A stretch of DNA of 64,000 bases from Sphingopyxis terrae subsp. terrae NBRC 15098 (GCF_001610975.1 NZ_CP013342.1:3729001-3793000); one strand, 5' to 3'; counted from the first letter of the stretch, positions 18,002 through 27,009 are shown. Notes: generated from the sequence alone by a model not told the origin. Numbers and translations: made by a program.

Positions 18002-18732
18002 GCGGCCGGCCCCAGCCGCTTGACCTCGCAGGCCAGCGTATAGCCGCCGCCCCACACCGTCTTGACGATCTGCGGGTGCGCGGGGTCTTCCTCGATCTTC
18101 TTGCGCAGGCGGCTGACCAGATTGTCGATCGCGCGGTCGAAGATGTCGGCCTCGCGCCCGCGCACCAGATCGAGCAGCCGGTCGCGGCTCATCACCTGTC
18201 GCGGATGGCGCACCAGCGCGTGAAGCAAGTGATATTCGCCCGACGACAGCGCGACTTCGGTGCCCGCCTCGTCGACCAGCACGCGTTCGACCTCGCGCAG
18301 CACCCACGGCCCGAAGGCATAGCTCGTCCCGCCCGGATCGACCGCGCGGCCGTTCGCCTGCGTCCGGCGCAGCACGGTGCGGATGCGCGCGACCAGTTCG
18401 CGCGGGTTGAAGGGTTTGACGACATAGTCATCGGCGCCGATCTCCAGCCCGATGATGCGCTCGGTATCTTCGGCGCGCGCGGTGAGCAGGATCACGGGGA
18501 TGCTGCTCGTCTCGCGCAGATGGCGGGTCAGCGACAGGCCGTCTTCGCCGGGCATCATGATGTCGCTTACTACCAGGTCGACCGATTGCGCGCGCAGCAC
18601 CGACCGCGCTTCGGCGGCATTGGCCGCGTCGGTCACGGCAAATCCCTGCGCCTCCAGATATTCGGAAAGCGGCTCGCGGATCGACGGTTCGTCGTCGATC
18701 AGCAGAATGCGGGGGGTGTCGCTATCGGTCAT
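17998..18732 (-). CDS. OmpR-family response regulator
   Basis: A 244-residue DNA-binding response regulator. The receiver domain has DDE acidic residues near 13-15, the phospho-acceptor Asp in VVSDIMMPGEDG (about residue 57), the Thr in LLTARA and the Lys in VVKPFNPRE. A winged-helix DNA-binding domain follows (about 145-235) with RDRLLDLVRGREADIFDRAI and LRKKIEEDPAHPQIVKTVWG. It partners with the overlapping EnvZ-like kinase. Such regulators usually bind tandem repeats one helical turn apart. A perfect repeat of that form lies upstream of the EF-hand gene next door. Confidence 0.94.
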   Translation of the reverse strand: MTDSDTPRILLIDDEPSIREPLSEYLEAQGFAVTDAANAAEARSVLRAQSVDLVVSDIMMPGEDGLSLTRHLRETSSIPVILLTARAEDTERIIGLEIGADDYVVKPFNPRELVARIRTVLRRTQANGRAVDPGGTSYAFGPWVLREVERVLVDEAGTEVALSSGEYHLLHALVRHPRQVMSRDRLLDLVRGREADIFDRAIDNLVSRLRKKIEEDPAHPQIVKTVWGGGYTLACEVKRLGPAA

Positions 18733-18757
18733 GGCTATCCGCTACAAATAACTAGTT

Positions 18758-18788
18758 CGCCCACCGGCCCGCAGGGGGCCGATGGGCG
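18758..18788. terminator. GC-rich hairpin between EF-hand and response regulator genes
   Basis: CGCCCACCGGCC and GGCCGATGGGCG form a stem of about eleven pairs around a short GCAGG-type loop. It lies after the stop of the minus-strand EF-hand gene and before the regulator start. It lacks a clear U tract, so it could be a terminator or only a stabilising hairpin. Confidence 0.4.
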
Positions 18789-18880
18789 ATAGCTGGCAGG
18801 ACGCGGCGGCAAAGGCAATGCCAGCGTGGGGGGCCAGGGAGGGAGGATAGGCCCGCCCACGCCGCCCGCGTCGCTGCCAA

Positions 18881-19504
18881 TCAGTTGGTGGCGGGCGGCG
18901 CCGGCGGCGCACCGCGCTTGTCGCGCATCCCTTGGCGCATGGCCTGCCGCTCTTCCGCTGTCACCTTGCCGTCCTTGTTGGTATCCATCCGGTCGAAGCG
19001 CGCCAGCGCGCCGGCGACAAATTCGGCCTGGCTGATTGCCTTGTCGCCATTGGCATCGGCCTTCATCCAGCCGCCCGGACCGCCATGTCCGCCGCGCTTG
19101 CCGCCGTGATGGCCGCGCATCGCGTGCCGCTCGCCGCCTTCGCCCGGCGCACCGGCGCGTTCGCCGCGCTTGGCTTTCCATTCGGCGCGCTTCGCCTGGC
19201 GCGCGGCATCGGCCTGGTCCCATTCGGCCTTGCTGATGCTGCCATCCTTGTTGGCGTCAAGGCGGTCGAACATCTGGGCGCGCTTTTCGGCATGGCGTGC
19301 GGCGCGATCGGCCTGGTCGAGCTTGCCGTCCTTGTTGATGTCAAGCTTGACGAACATCGCCTTGGCGTGCGCTTCGGCCTCAGCGCGGGTCAGCACGCCG
19401 TCCTTGTTGGCGTCGCCCATGTTGCGGTCGCCGCCGGGGGCAGCCAGCACCGGCACCGCGATCAGCGCGGCGCCCAGCGTCAAAAGGGTCATCTTTTTCT
19501 TCAC
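18881..19504 (-). CDS. Exported protein with five EF-hand motifs
   Basis: A 207-residue protein with a signal peptide (MTLLTLGAALIAVPVLAAPG). Five calcium-loop patterns are seen: DANKDGVLTRAE, DINKDGKLDQAD, DANKDGSISKAE, DANGDKAISQAE and DTNKDGKVTAEE. A His/Gly/Lys-rich linker (about 118-145) separates loops 3 and 4. The fourth loop carries Lys where Gly is usual and may bind metal weakly. Probably a periplasmic calcium sensor or buffer; the partner is unknown. It is upstream of and codirectional with the two-component system, and its own promoter region carries a tandem 10-bp repeat. Confidence 0.85.
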   Translation of the reverse strand: MKKKMTLLTLGAALIAVPVLAAPGGDRNMGDANKDGVLTRAEAEAHAKAMFVKLDINKDGKLDQADRAARHAEKRAQMFDRLDANKDGSISKAEWDQADAARQAKRAEWKAKRGERAGAPGEGGERHAMRGHHGGKRGGHGGPGGWMKADANGDKAISQAEFVAGALARFDRMDTNKDGKVTAEERQAMRQGMRDKRGAPPAPPATN

Positions 19505-19614
19505 GTCACGAACTCCTGTCCAAGGGACCAGATGAAAGGGGGAAGAGCCTTCGGTCCCGATGACACCCTTCTAGGCTCCGTTTGTCCCACAGCATTGCCG
19601 CATGGTCGGAATAG

Positions 19615-19634
19615 TGTCGCAAAATGTCGCAAAA
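19615..19634. promoter_or_regulatory. Perfect tandem 10-bp repeat, candidate response-regulator site
   Basis: TGTCGCAAAA occurs twice in direct succession. The 10-base phasing puts both copies on the same helix face, as in OmpR/PhoB-type operators. It lies about 110 bases upstream of the EF-hand start and about 117 bases upstream of the divergent CYTH-CHAD start, so it could serve either gene. Binding by the neighbouring OmpR-type regulator is inference. Confidence 0.5.
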
Positions 19635-19750
19635 CGCCCCCCGCGTTCATCCCACTGCAAGTTCCGGCTGCGCCGCCAGGCGATGGCAATCCGGACGCAA
19701 AGGCGCTAAGCAGCGGCACGGGTCGGTGGCGATCGCAAGAGGGGCAAGGG

Positions 19751-21205
19751 ATGGGCGGCAAGTCGAGCGAAGAGGTCGAGCTCAAGCTCGAACTCCCGCC
19801 GGACGCGCGCAGCACGGTCGATTGGCCGGCGCTGTTCGGCGCGCCGCCGACGATGATCGCCCAGCATGCGGTCTATTTCGACACTCCCGACCGCGCGCTC
19901 GCCGCCGCGGGCTTTTCGCTGCGTATCCGCACGAGCGGCACCAAGCGCCTCCAGACGGTGAAGGCGCGTGCCGCGGCCGCAGGCCTCTTCGCACGCGCCG
20001 AATGGGAATTTGCGGTGGAGGGCGACATCCCCGTGCTCGACGATCGCACCCCAGTCGCGGCGACGCTGGGCGCGCGCACGGCGAAGCTTGGCCCCGTCTT
20101 TACGATCGAAAACGAACGGATGCTCTGGGATTTGGGCGGGATCGAGGTCGCACTCGATCACGCCCGCGTCGCCACCCCCGACGCCGAAACCCCGATCGAC
20201 GAGATCGAGCTCGAGGCAAAGGGCAGCGCAATCCCCGCGCTATTCGCCCTCGCCCGCCGGATCGATGCGGCAACCCCGGTTCAGATCGCTATACTCAGCA
20301 AGGCCGACCGCGGCTACCGGCTGCTCGCGCCGCCGGCTCCCGGCGAAAAAGCCCGGCCGGTGGCGCTGGCGGCCGGGATCACGGCGGCGGAGGCGTTTTG
20401 CGCCATCGCCCGCGCCTGCCTGCGCCAGTTCCGCCTCAACGCCGCAACGGTGATCGAGCGCTGCGATCCCGGCGCGCTGCATCAGGCGCGCGTCGCGCTG
20501 CGACGGCTGCGTTCGGCGCTCGCGGTTCACGCGCCGCTGTTTCCGCCCTCCGCTTCCGCGCGCTGGGACGGCGAGCTACGCTGGCTTGCCGGCGAATTGG
20601 GCGCGGCGCGCGATCTCGACGTTCTCGCCGCGCGCGCCGGACCGGGCGCCCTCGCCGACCGGCTGCGTCCCGCGCGCGAAGCCGCCTATGCGCGCGCCAC
20701 CGCAGCGCTGCTTGCCCCGCGCGCGCGGCACCTGATGCTCGATTTCGTCGAGTGGCTCACCATCGGCGACTGGCGCACGGGTGATGAAGCCGCGGCGCCG
20801 TGCGCACGTCCGGTACGCGGCTTCGCGGCCGAGGCGCTGGACCGGCTGCACCGGAAGGTCCGCAAGCGCGGGCGCCACTTCGCGCGCCTCGACGATGCAG
20901 CCCGGCACCGCCTCCGCAAGACGGTCAAGAAGCTGCGCTACACCGCCGATTTCTTCGCACCGCTGTTTTCCGACGACGGGCGGTCTGCGGCCCTGCGCGA
21001 TCATGCCAAGCTCACCGAGGCGCTGCAGGACCATCTCGGCGCGCTCAACGACATCGCCACCGCACCCCAGTTGCTGCGCAGCCTGTCGCTCGATGCGGTT
21101 CCCGAAGTGGTAGCACTTTTCGCCACTGGCGATCGCGAGCGCCTGCTCGGCGAAGCGCGCACCGCCTTTCGCGCGCTCCGCGATGCCGCCCCCTTCTGGC
21201 GCTGA
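19751..21205 (+). CDS. CYTH-CHAD domain protein (putative inorganic triphosphatase)
   Basis: A 484-residue two-domain protein. The N-terminal CYTH domain starts with the ExExK signature EVELKLEL and continues with the conserved basic and acidic strands (FSLRIRTSG, KRLQTVKA, WEFAV, IDEIELEAKG). This tunnel domain binds triphosphates and metals. The C-terminal CHAD domain (about 215-484) is helical and rich in Arg and His: HQARVALRRLRSAL, GELGAARDLDVLAARAG, RHRLRKTVKKLRYTADFF. CHAD binds polyphosphate. The ATG at 19751 follows AGGGGCAAGGG; the frame is open far upstream but is antisense to the EF-hand gene there. Confidence 0.88.
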   Translation: MGGKSSEEVELKLELPPDARSTVDWPALFGAPPTMIAQHAVYFDTPDRALAAAGFSLRIRTSGTKRLQTVKARAAAAGLFARAEWEFAVEGDIPVLDDRTPVAATLGARTAKLGPVFTIENERMLWDLGGIEVALDHARVATPDAETPIDEIELEAKGSAIPALFALARRIDAATPVQIAILSKADRGYRLLAPPAPGEKARPVALAAGITAAEAFCAIARACLRQFRLNAATVIERCDPGALHQARVALRRLRSALAVHAPLFPPSASARWDGELRWLAGELGAARDLDVLAARAGPGALADRLRPAREAAYARATAALLAPRARHLMLDFVEWLTIGDWRTGDEAAAPCARPVRGFAAEALDRLHRKVRKRGRHFARLDDAARHRLRKTVKKLRYTADFFAPLFSDDGRSAALRDHAKLTEALQDHLGALNDIATAPQLLRSLSLDAVPEVVALFATGDRERLLGEARTAFRALRDAAPFWR

Positions 21206-21207
21206 GC

Positions 21208-21669
21208 CTATAGCGGCAGTTCGGTCGTCGACTTGATCTCGGACAGCGCGACCGTCGAATTGATTTCCTGGACGCCGGGCAGCTTGCTCAGCTGATCGAA
21301 GAAGAAGCGTTCATAGGCGTCGATGTCGCGCGCGACGATACGCAGCATGAAATCGGTCGTCCCCATCAGCACATAGGCATCGAGCACTTCGGGAAAGCCG
21401 CGGATCGTCGCGCTGAATTCATCAAGATTGGCGCGGCCGTGCGCGTTGAGCTTCACTTGCGCAAAGACATGCGCGTTCAGTCCGACCTTGCGCCGGTCGA
21501 CGATCGCGACGCGTTTCCGAATAAATCCCTCGCGCTCCAGCCGGTCGATACGCCGCCAGCAGGGCGACACCGACAGCCCGACGCGATCGGCGATCTCGGC
21601 GGTCGTCTGGCTCGCGTCGCGCTGCAATTCGCGAAGGATTTTTATCTCGAACGGATCAAGGTCGGTCAT
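21208..21669 (-). CDS. Lrp/AsnC-family transcriptional regulator
   Basis: A 153-residue regulator with an N-terminal winged HTH (DPFEIKILRELQRD, EIADRVGLSVSPCWRRIDRL) and a C-terminal RAM ligand domain (YVLMGTTDFMLRIVARDIDA, LPGVQEINSTVALSEIKSTT). It is divergent from the amino-acid dehydrogenase gene across about 150 bases, a classic arrangement in which an Lrp-type protein senses the amino acid and switches on its dehydrogenase. Its stop is two bases from the stop of the convergent CYTH-CHAD gene. Confidence 0.93.
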   Translation of the reverse strand: MTDLDPFEIKILRELQRDASQTTAEIADRVGLSVSPCWRRIDRLEREGFIRKRVAIVDRRKVGLNAHVFAQVKLNAHGRANLDEFSATIRGFPEVLDAYVLMGTTDFMLRIVARDIDAYERFFFDQLSKLPGVQEINSTVALSEIKSTTELPL

Positions 21670-21820
21670 TCATTTCCCATATCAGCAGATTTCCGGTTTC
21701 AAAATCCCCAAAATCACCAATGCGGACGAAAATGCGAACAAGTATGTCCGGCGACATGATGCGATAAGGCTGAGCGAATTTACACCGGCCATTCCGCCAA
21801 TCATTTCAAGGAGAACCATG

Positions 21821-22876
21821 ATGGTCAGCCGCCCCGCCCGTATGACCCCGCCGGTCGAATGCGTCCGCCTGTTCGATGCCGCCGCCGGCCTCGACGGCGT
21901 GATCGCAATTCACTCGACCGCGCTCGGGCCGGGCGCTGGCGGTTGCCGCCTGTGGCACTATGACGATGTCGATGGCGCGCTCGCCGATGCGCTGCGGCTG
22001 GCCGAGGGGATGAGCTACAAGAATGCGCTCGCGGGTCTGCCCTTCGGCGGCGCCAAGGCGGTGCTGCGCCGCCCCGCCGGCTCGTTCGACCGCACAGCGC
22101 TGTTCCGCGCTTTCGGCCGCGCGGTCGAGGCGCTCGGCGGGCTCTACGTAACCGCCGAGGACGTCGGCACCACCGTCGCCGACATGCAGGATATCGCGGG
22201 CGTCACGCGTCACGTCGCCGGCCTGCCCCCTGCGGGCGGCCGCGCGGGCGGCGACCCCTCGCCCTGGACCGCGCGCGGCGTCTTCGACGCGATGCAGGCA
22301 GCGGCGGCGCACACGCTGGGCCGCGACCTTACCGGCCTGACCGTCGCGGTGCAGGGCACGGGCAATGTCGGCGCCGACCTCTGCCGCCGCCTCGCCGACG
22401 CCGGAGCGCGGCTCGTCATCGCCGATCCGAACCCCGCGCGGCGCGACCGGCTCGCGGCGATCCACGGGGCAGAGGTCGTGCATGTCGACGACATCCTTCG
22501 CGTCGAAGCCGACATCCTCGCCCCCTGCGCCCTCGGCGGCGCCCTCAATGCCGAAAGCGTCGGCGGGCTGAAGGCGCGGCTGGTGTGCGGCGCCGCGAAC
22601 AACCAGCTCGCCGAACCGGCGGTCGCCGACCTGCTGATGGCGCGCGGCATCGCCTATGTTCCCGATTATGTCGCCAACGCGGGCGGGATCATCAGCGTGT
22701 CGGCCGAATATCTGGGCGAAGACGAAGCCGAGGTTGCGGCGCGCGTGGCGAAGATCGCTCCGCGCGTGACCGCACTCCTCGACCGCGCCGCACAGGAAGG
22801 ACGCTCGCCTGCCGTCGTCGCCGACGAAATGGCCGAGGAGGTCATCGCGGCCGGGGCACAGCGCGCGGCGGCCTGA
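21821..22876 (+). CDS. Glu/Leu/Phe/Val dehydrogenase (leucine dehydrogenase-like)
   Basis: An NAD-dependent oxidative deaminase, 351 residues, the length of leucine or phenylalanine dehydrogenases. Seen: GPGAGGCRLW, the substrate-binding and catalytic lysines in GMSYKNALAGLPFGGAKAVL, the TAEDVGTTVADMQ segment, the nucleotide-binding VAVQGTGNVGADLCRRLADA, and GAANNQLAEP. The ATG at 21821 lies seven bases after AAGGAG; an ATG three bases earlier is also possible. Substrate choice cannot be settled from sequence. An ACT-like gene follows with no gap. Confidence 0.9.
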   Translation: MVSRPARMTPPVECVRLFDAAAGLDGVIAIHSTALGPGAGGCRLWHYDDVDGALADALRLAEGMSYKNALAGLPFGGAKAVLRRPAGSFDRTALFRAFGRAVEALGGLYVTAEDVGTTVADMQDIAGVTRHVAGLPPAGGRAGGDPSPWTARGVFDAMQAAAAHTLGRDLTGLTVAVQGTGNVGADLCRRLADAGARLVIADPNPARRDRLAAIHGAEVVHVDDILRVEADILAPCALGGALNAESVGGLKARLVCGAANNQLAEPAVADLLMARGIAYVPDYVANAGGIISVSAEYLGEDEAEVAARVAKIAPRVTALLDRAAQEGRSPAVVADEMAEEVIAAGAQRAAA

Positions 22877-23119
22877 ATGCACCGCTTTCACATCGCCGCG
22901 CTCGCCGATCCGCAGTCGCTTCCCCGCATCACCGGCTTCTTCGGGCAGCGCGGCCTCGTCCCCGCGGCGGTTGCCATGCAGACCGGCGACGGCGCGATGC
23001 GACTGCGGATCGACGTACCTGGCCTCGACGATGGCGCGGCGGCCGTCATCGCATCGAAACTCGGCGCGCTCTTCGCCGTGACTGATGTCGCAATGATCGA
23101 AGCCGCCCTCGCCGAATAG
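22877..23119 (+). CDS. Small ACT-like domain protein
   Basis: An 80-residue protein whose ATG directly abuts the dehydrogenase stop, so the two are cotranscribed. FHIAALADPQSLPRITGFFG, then QRGLVPAAVAMQTGDGAMRL and a second helix give the beta-alpha-beta order of ACT domains, close to the small regulatory subunits of acetolactate synthase. ACT domains bind amino acids, so it could sense the substrate of the dehydrogenase. No acetolactate synthase large subunit is nearby. Confidence 0.6.
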   Translation: MHRFHIAALADPQSLPRITGFFGQRGLVPAAVAMQTGDGAMRLRIDVPGLDDGAAAVIASKLGALFAVTDVAMIEAALAE

Positions 23120-23120
23120 G

Positions 23121-24299
23121 CTATTTCCCCTGCGCCGCGACGACGCGCAGGATGTTGCCGCTCCACATTTTTTCGATGTCAGCGTCCGAATAGCCTGCGG
23201 CCTTCAGCCGTTCAGTGACTTTCGGCAAGGCCGAAATATCCTCGATGCCCTTCAGGCCGCCGCCGCCGTCCCAGTCGGCGCCGAAGCAGATATGATCGAC
23301 GCCGCCGACCTCGATCGCGCGTAGCACCATCTTCATATAATCCTCAAAATCCGCGGCCCACATCGCCTCGCTCTTGTCGAGTTCGCGCCACTGACGCGTC
23401 AGGTCCGCCTGCGCTTCGGGCGTAATCTCGCCGATATGCTCATATTCTCCGAACAGCTTGGCGCGCGCCGGCGACATGTTCATCTCGGACATGAAGATCG
23501 TCGAAATGCACATCGCCCCGCCCTTTTCGGCCAGCTTGCGCAAGCGTCCTTCGTCTAGGTTTCGTGGATGGTCATGCGCCGACCGCAGGCTCGAATGCGA
23601 GAGCAGGATCGGATATTTCGACAATTGCAGGATCTGGTCTAAGGTCGCGTCCGACGAATGGCTCGCGTCGATCACGATGCCCAGCCGGTTCATTTCGGCC
23701 ACCCATTGCTTGCCGAGCGGGCTCAGCCCGTTCCAGCGCGGCTTGTCGGTCGCGCTGTCGGCAAATTCATTGTTCGCCGAATGGACCGGCCCCGCCAGCC
23801 GCACGCCCTTGTCATAGAACTCCTGCAACAGCGAGAGATCCTCGCCGAGCGGATAGCTGTTCTCCATCGACTTGAAGGCGACGAGCTTGCCTTCCTTGTT
23901 CAGCCGCCGCGCATCCTCGGCGGTGCGCGCCGCGCCGATGACACCGCTGTTGTCGGCGATCATCTTGTCGATCAGGTCGGACCGTTTGCGCGCATGGGCA
24001 AGCGCCGCGGCGTAGCCCGCCGGGGTCAACGGCCCCTGTTCGGTGTAGATGGCAAAGAAGCCGCCATCGAGATTGCCGTCGCGCATCCGCGGGATATCGA
24101 GCTGCGACAGGTCGGTCGCCAGATCGTGCCGGTCGGCAAAGTTCCATCCCTGCCTCTCGAAATGAAGCGGCGTGTCGAGATGGGTGTCGAGCACCAGCAT
24201 CCGGCTGTGCAGCGGCGGCGGCGCCGCCTGCGGCTTGTCGCCCGCCGCCGAACAGGCGGACAGCGCGGCGGCGGCGAGCAGAATGGCAATGCGCTTCAC
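23121..24299 (-). CDS. M19 (renal dipeptidase-type) dipeptidase, lipoprotein
   Basis: A 392-residue dipeptidase with a lipoprotein signal (ILLAAAALSACSA, Cys near 16). M19 enzymes cleave dipeptides and accept D-residues at the C-terminal side. All dinuclear-zinc ligands are visible: the HxD in LDTHLDTPLHF, Glu in FKSMENSYPL, His in VIDASHSSD, His in LLSHSSLRS and Asp in FGADWDGGG. Its ATG overlaps the stop of the upstream hydrolase gene by four bases. It is the last gene of the long minus-strand operon. Confidence 0.92.
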   Translation of the reverse strand: MKRIAILLAAAALSACSAAGDKPQAAPPPLHSRMLVLDTHLDTPLHFERQGWNFADRHDLATDLSQLDIPRMRDGNLDGGFFAIYTEQGPLTPAGYAAALAHARKRSDLIDKMIADNSGVIGAARTAEDARRLNKEGKLVAFKSMENSYPLGEDLSLLQEFYDKGVRLAGPVHSANNEFADSATDKPRWNGLSPLGKQWVAEMNRLGIVIDASHSSDATLDQILQLSKYPILLSHSSLRSAHDHPRNLDEGRLRKLAEKGGAMCISTIFMSEMNMSPARAKLFGEYEHIGEITPEAQADLTRQWRELDKSEAMWAADFEDYMKMVLRAIEVGGVDHICFGADWDGGGGLKGIEDISALPKVTERLKAAGYSDADIEKMWSGNILRVVAAQGK

Positions 24300-25873
24300 T
24301 TCTTGTCCTCCACGGGCTTGAGGTCGAGATCCTGATAATCCCAGCTGAAATCGGCGATCATGCTGACGGGCTTCATCGTCACGCCGGTCACCTTGCCGTC
24401 GGCGTCGAGCGCGAAGGTCACATAGGCGGGCTCGATCGCGGGATCGTCGAATTCGGTGACGAAGCTGTCATACTGCCAATGCTTGAGCCGCCCCGCCATG
24501 CGCGGGGTCGAGGTGAAGTCGATCGTCAGCCCCTTCGCCCCGTCGGCGATCACGACATCGCCGTACCACGGATCGCGATAGCGCCCCGCATAGCCCGCGG
24601 GCTTCAGCGACGGGCCGACCTTCGCCGGCGATGCCTTCGCCTGTTTCAGATAATCGACGCCGCCCGCCAGCCGAGCCTCGAACCAGTCCTGCCATTTGGT
24701 CGTCCAGCCATAATCGGGTGCCCCGAGATAATGGTCGAGCAGCTCGTAGGTCAGCCCCAGGATCATCCCGCTGTCCTCGCTGTTCATCATGATCGCAAAG
24801 CCGACATTCTTGTCGGGAATCATCACGACGCGCGTGATCGAACCGAACACGCCGCCGCTGTGCTGGATGATGCGGTGGCCGCGATAATCCTGCACCTGCC
24901 AGCCGAGCGCATAGGCCTGCTGCATCGGCTGCGCGGGTTTCAGGCTGTCGGGCAGTTCGGTGATCGGCATCGGCGTTACCGGGGTCCACATCTGCTTCGC
25001 TTGTTCCTCGCTGAACAGCCGTCCGCCGCCCGGCAGCGCGCCATGCGCAAGCTGGATCTTCAGCCACGCCGCCATATCGTCGGCGCTCAGCGCCAGTCCG
25101 CCCGCGGGCGCCCCGTTGCGGCCGAGCTCGTCGCGTTCGTCGAGCGCCTGCTGCGGCCCCAGCCCGCGCAGCGCCCCCGACAGGCGCGCATGCGGCCACG
25201 AGCGGTTGGGGATACGGAAGCGGTCTTCGCTATCGCTCGTCGCATTCTTCATGCCGCCGGCGCGCAGCACATGCTCGCGGATGAAATCCTCCCAGCGCTG
25301 GCCGGTCACCTCCTCGATCAACTGCCCGGCAACGGCATAGAGGATATTGTCATAGGCATAGGCCGAGCGGAAACTCGTCTTGGGCTTGAGAAAGGCGACG
25401 CGCTCGACCGTCTGCTTGCGCGTCAGATAGGTGCGCGGCACGAACATCAGGTCGCCCTGCCCCAGCCCCAGCCCGCTCCGGTGGACGAGCAGATCGCGGA
25501 TCGTGATCTCGCGCGTGACCCACGGGTCGTTCATGCGGAACCACGGCATATGCTTGATGACCGGATCGTCCCACGCGATCTTGCCCTGATCGACGAGCAC
25601 CGCCAGCGCGGCGGCGGTCATCGCCTTGCCGGTCGATCCCGTCTGAAAGATGGTTTCGGCGTCGACCGGCGCGCTCTCGCCCAGCTTGCGCACGCCCCAG
25701 CCGCGCGCCAGCGTCGTCCGGCCGTCCTCGACGATCGCGATCGACACGCCGACCGCGCCGATCTTCTGGCGCAGCGCCTCGACGCTGTCGCCGATGTCGG
25801 CGGGCGGCTCGGCCCAGGCGGGCACCGAAAGGGCGAGCATCAGCGATGCCGCCAGCAGACGCGCGGATTTCAT
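24296..25873 (-). CDS. Exported beta-lactamase-fold serine hydrolase with C-terminal DUF3471-like domain
   Basis: A 525-residue periplasmic protein with a Sec signal (LLAASLMLALSVPAWAEP). The class C beta-lactamase/DD-peptidase motifs are SxxK in TGSTGKAMTAA (near residue 80), YxN in YAYDNILYAV and HSG in QHSGGVFGS. The last 100 residues (PAGYAGRYRDPWYGDVVIAD and on) match the DUF3471 tail common in D-aminopeptidase-like members. Likely a peptidase or amidase acting on D-residue peptides. It overlaps the next gene by four bases and the transporter gene upstream by four. Confidence 0.85.
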   Translation of the reverse strand: MKSARLLAASLMLALSVPAWAEPPADIGDSVEALRQKIGAVGVSIAIVEDGRTTLARGWGVRKLGESAPVDAETIFQTGSTGKAMTAAALAVLVDQGKIAWDDPVIKHMPWFRMNDPWVTREITIRDLLVHRSGLGLGQGDLMFVPRTYLTRKQTVERVAFLKPKTSFRSAYAYDNILYAVAGQLIEEVTGQRWEDFIREHVLRAGGMKNATSDSEDRFRIPNRSWPHARLSGALRGLGPQQALDERDELGRNGAPAGGLALSADDMAAWLKIQLAHGALPGGGRLFSEEQAKQMWTPVTPMPITELPDSLKPAQPMQQAYALGWQVQDYRGHRIIQHSGGVFGSITRVVMIPDKNVGFAIMMNSEDSGMILGLTYELLDHYLGAPDYGWTTKWQDWFEARLAGGVDYLKQAKASPAKVGPSLKPAGYAGRYRDPWYGDVVIADGAKGLTIDFTSTPRMAGRLKHWQYDSFVTEFDDPAIEPAYVTFALDADGKVTGVTMKPVSMIADFSWDYQDLDLKPVEDKK

Positions 25874-27009
25874 GGTCGAACCTCCTGCATGGACGAGGGG
25901 CCCCGCTTGACGAGGCGATAGGTGCCGATCCCAAGCAGCGGGACGACGTAAACGGCCAGGAACAGCCAGGCGAGGATGCGGTATCCGCTCGCGATCAGGT
26001 CGACGAGCCCGACGCGCGCCGCGACGAACATGCAACCCGCCAGGATGGCCGCGCCGATCAGCGCGCGTCCCGCGGTGCCGGGCGCCGCGCGACCGCGCGC
26101 CTCGAACGCACCCGCGATCCGTTCGTTGATCGCATGGATCGCCCCCACCCCGCTTTCGAGCAGCGCGGTGAAGATCATCAGCTGGAACAGCAGGTGAAAG
26201 CCCGGCACCGCCATCTGCCGCAAAAGAAAGTCGGAGGGCAGCGTCTCGTCGCCGATGCCGGGATAAAAGGCCATCATCGCCACGAAGAACAGGATCGCGG
26301 GCAGCATGGTCAGCGGCCCGGCGATCGCGCCCGCGATCAACGCGTCGCGGCGGCTCGTCAGGTGGCGCAGCACCGGCAGCACGACGACCGCCCCGACGAT
26401 GTTATAGCTCGCATAGGTGATGCCGCCCGCCATCCACCCGTCCGCCGGCGGTCCGGCCGCGGCGAAACCCGCGCCGATGCGGTCGCCAAAGCGGGTCAGC
26501 GCAAAGAAGAGGAACAGCGCATAGACCGCATAGATCAGCATCGAGGCATATTTGAACAGGCGCTCGACCCCCGCTTCGCCGAACGCGGTCGCGAACAGGA
26601 TCGCGGCGGCCAGCACGACCGCTCCCATCAGTTCGGGCCAGCCGAAGGTCGCCGCGCCGATCGCGCCGGCGGCGGCGCCGAACACCGCGAGGATCAGCAC
26701 GACGAAGATCAGATAGGCCGCCTCGAACAGCACCCAGCCGGGGCCGAGCAATTGCTGAAAGAAGCTGCGATAGTCATAGGCGTGCAATTGCCGCGCGAGC
26801 GCGAAGGTCAGCGCCGCGACGACGCTCCAGATCAGCGTCGCGAGCAGCATCCCGGCAAGCCCGCCCCACGGTCCGGCCGGCACGAAATATTCGGCCAGTT
26901 CGCGGCCCGTCGCATAGCCGCCGCCGATGATGACCGCCTTCAGCGCGAAACCAGGCAGCAGAAAGCGCTGAAACCAGCTCCCTCCGCTGCCCGCCTCGCC
27001 CACCATCAC
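25870..27009 (-). CDS. YkvI-type integral membrane protein, putative amino-acid or peptide transporter
   Basis: A 379-residue protein of about ten membrane segments, starting with FLLPGFALKAVIIGGGYATG, which resembles the first helix of APC-superfamily carriers (glycine-rich broken helix). It matches the YkvI family, whose substrates are not established. It starts with GTG at 27009 (or ATG at 27006), overlapping the dgcN stop, and ends overlapping the serine hydrolase. The tight coupling to dgcN makes D-glutamate or a D-Glu peptide the best substrate guess. Confidence 0.75.
   Translation of the reverse strand: MMVGEAGSGGSWFQRFLLPGFALKAVIIGGGYATGRELAEYFVPAGPWGGLAGMLLATLIWSVVAALTFALARQLHAYDYRSFFQQLLGPGWVLFEAAYLIFVVLILAVFGAAAGAIGAATFGWPELMGAVVLAAAILFATAFGEAGVERLFKYASMLIYAVYALFLFFALTRFGDRIGAGFAAAGPPADGWMAGGITYASYNIVGAVVVLPVLRHLTSRRDALIAGAIAGPLTMLPAILFFVAMMAFYPGIGDETLPSDFLLRQMAVPGFHLLFQLMIFTALLESGVGAIHAINERIAGAFEARGRAAPGTAGRALIGAAILAGCMFVAARVGLVDLIASGYRILAWLFLAVYVVPLLGIGTYRLVKRGPSSMQEVRP

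Noticed and set aside
19680-19745. GGACGCAAAGGCGCTAAGC, similar to part of the cyclic di-GMP-I (GEMM) riboswitch core, upstream of the CYTH-CHAD gene
   Set aside because: Only the GGACGCAAAG word matches; the paired hairpins and the tetraloop-receptor part of the riboswitch cannot be drawn.
21744-21756. ATGTC-N3-GACAT palindrome between the Lrp gene and the dehydrogenase
   Set aside because: Too short and GC-centred for an Lrp-type operator; it may be chance.
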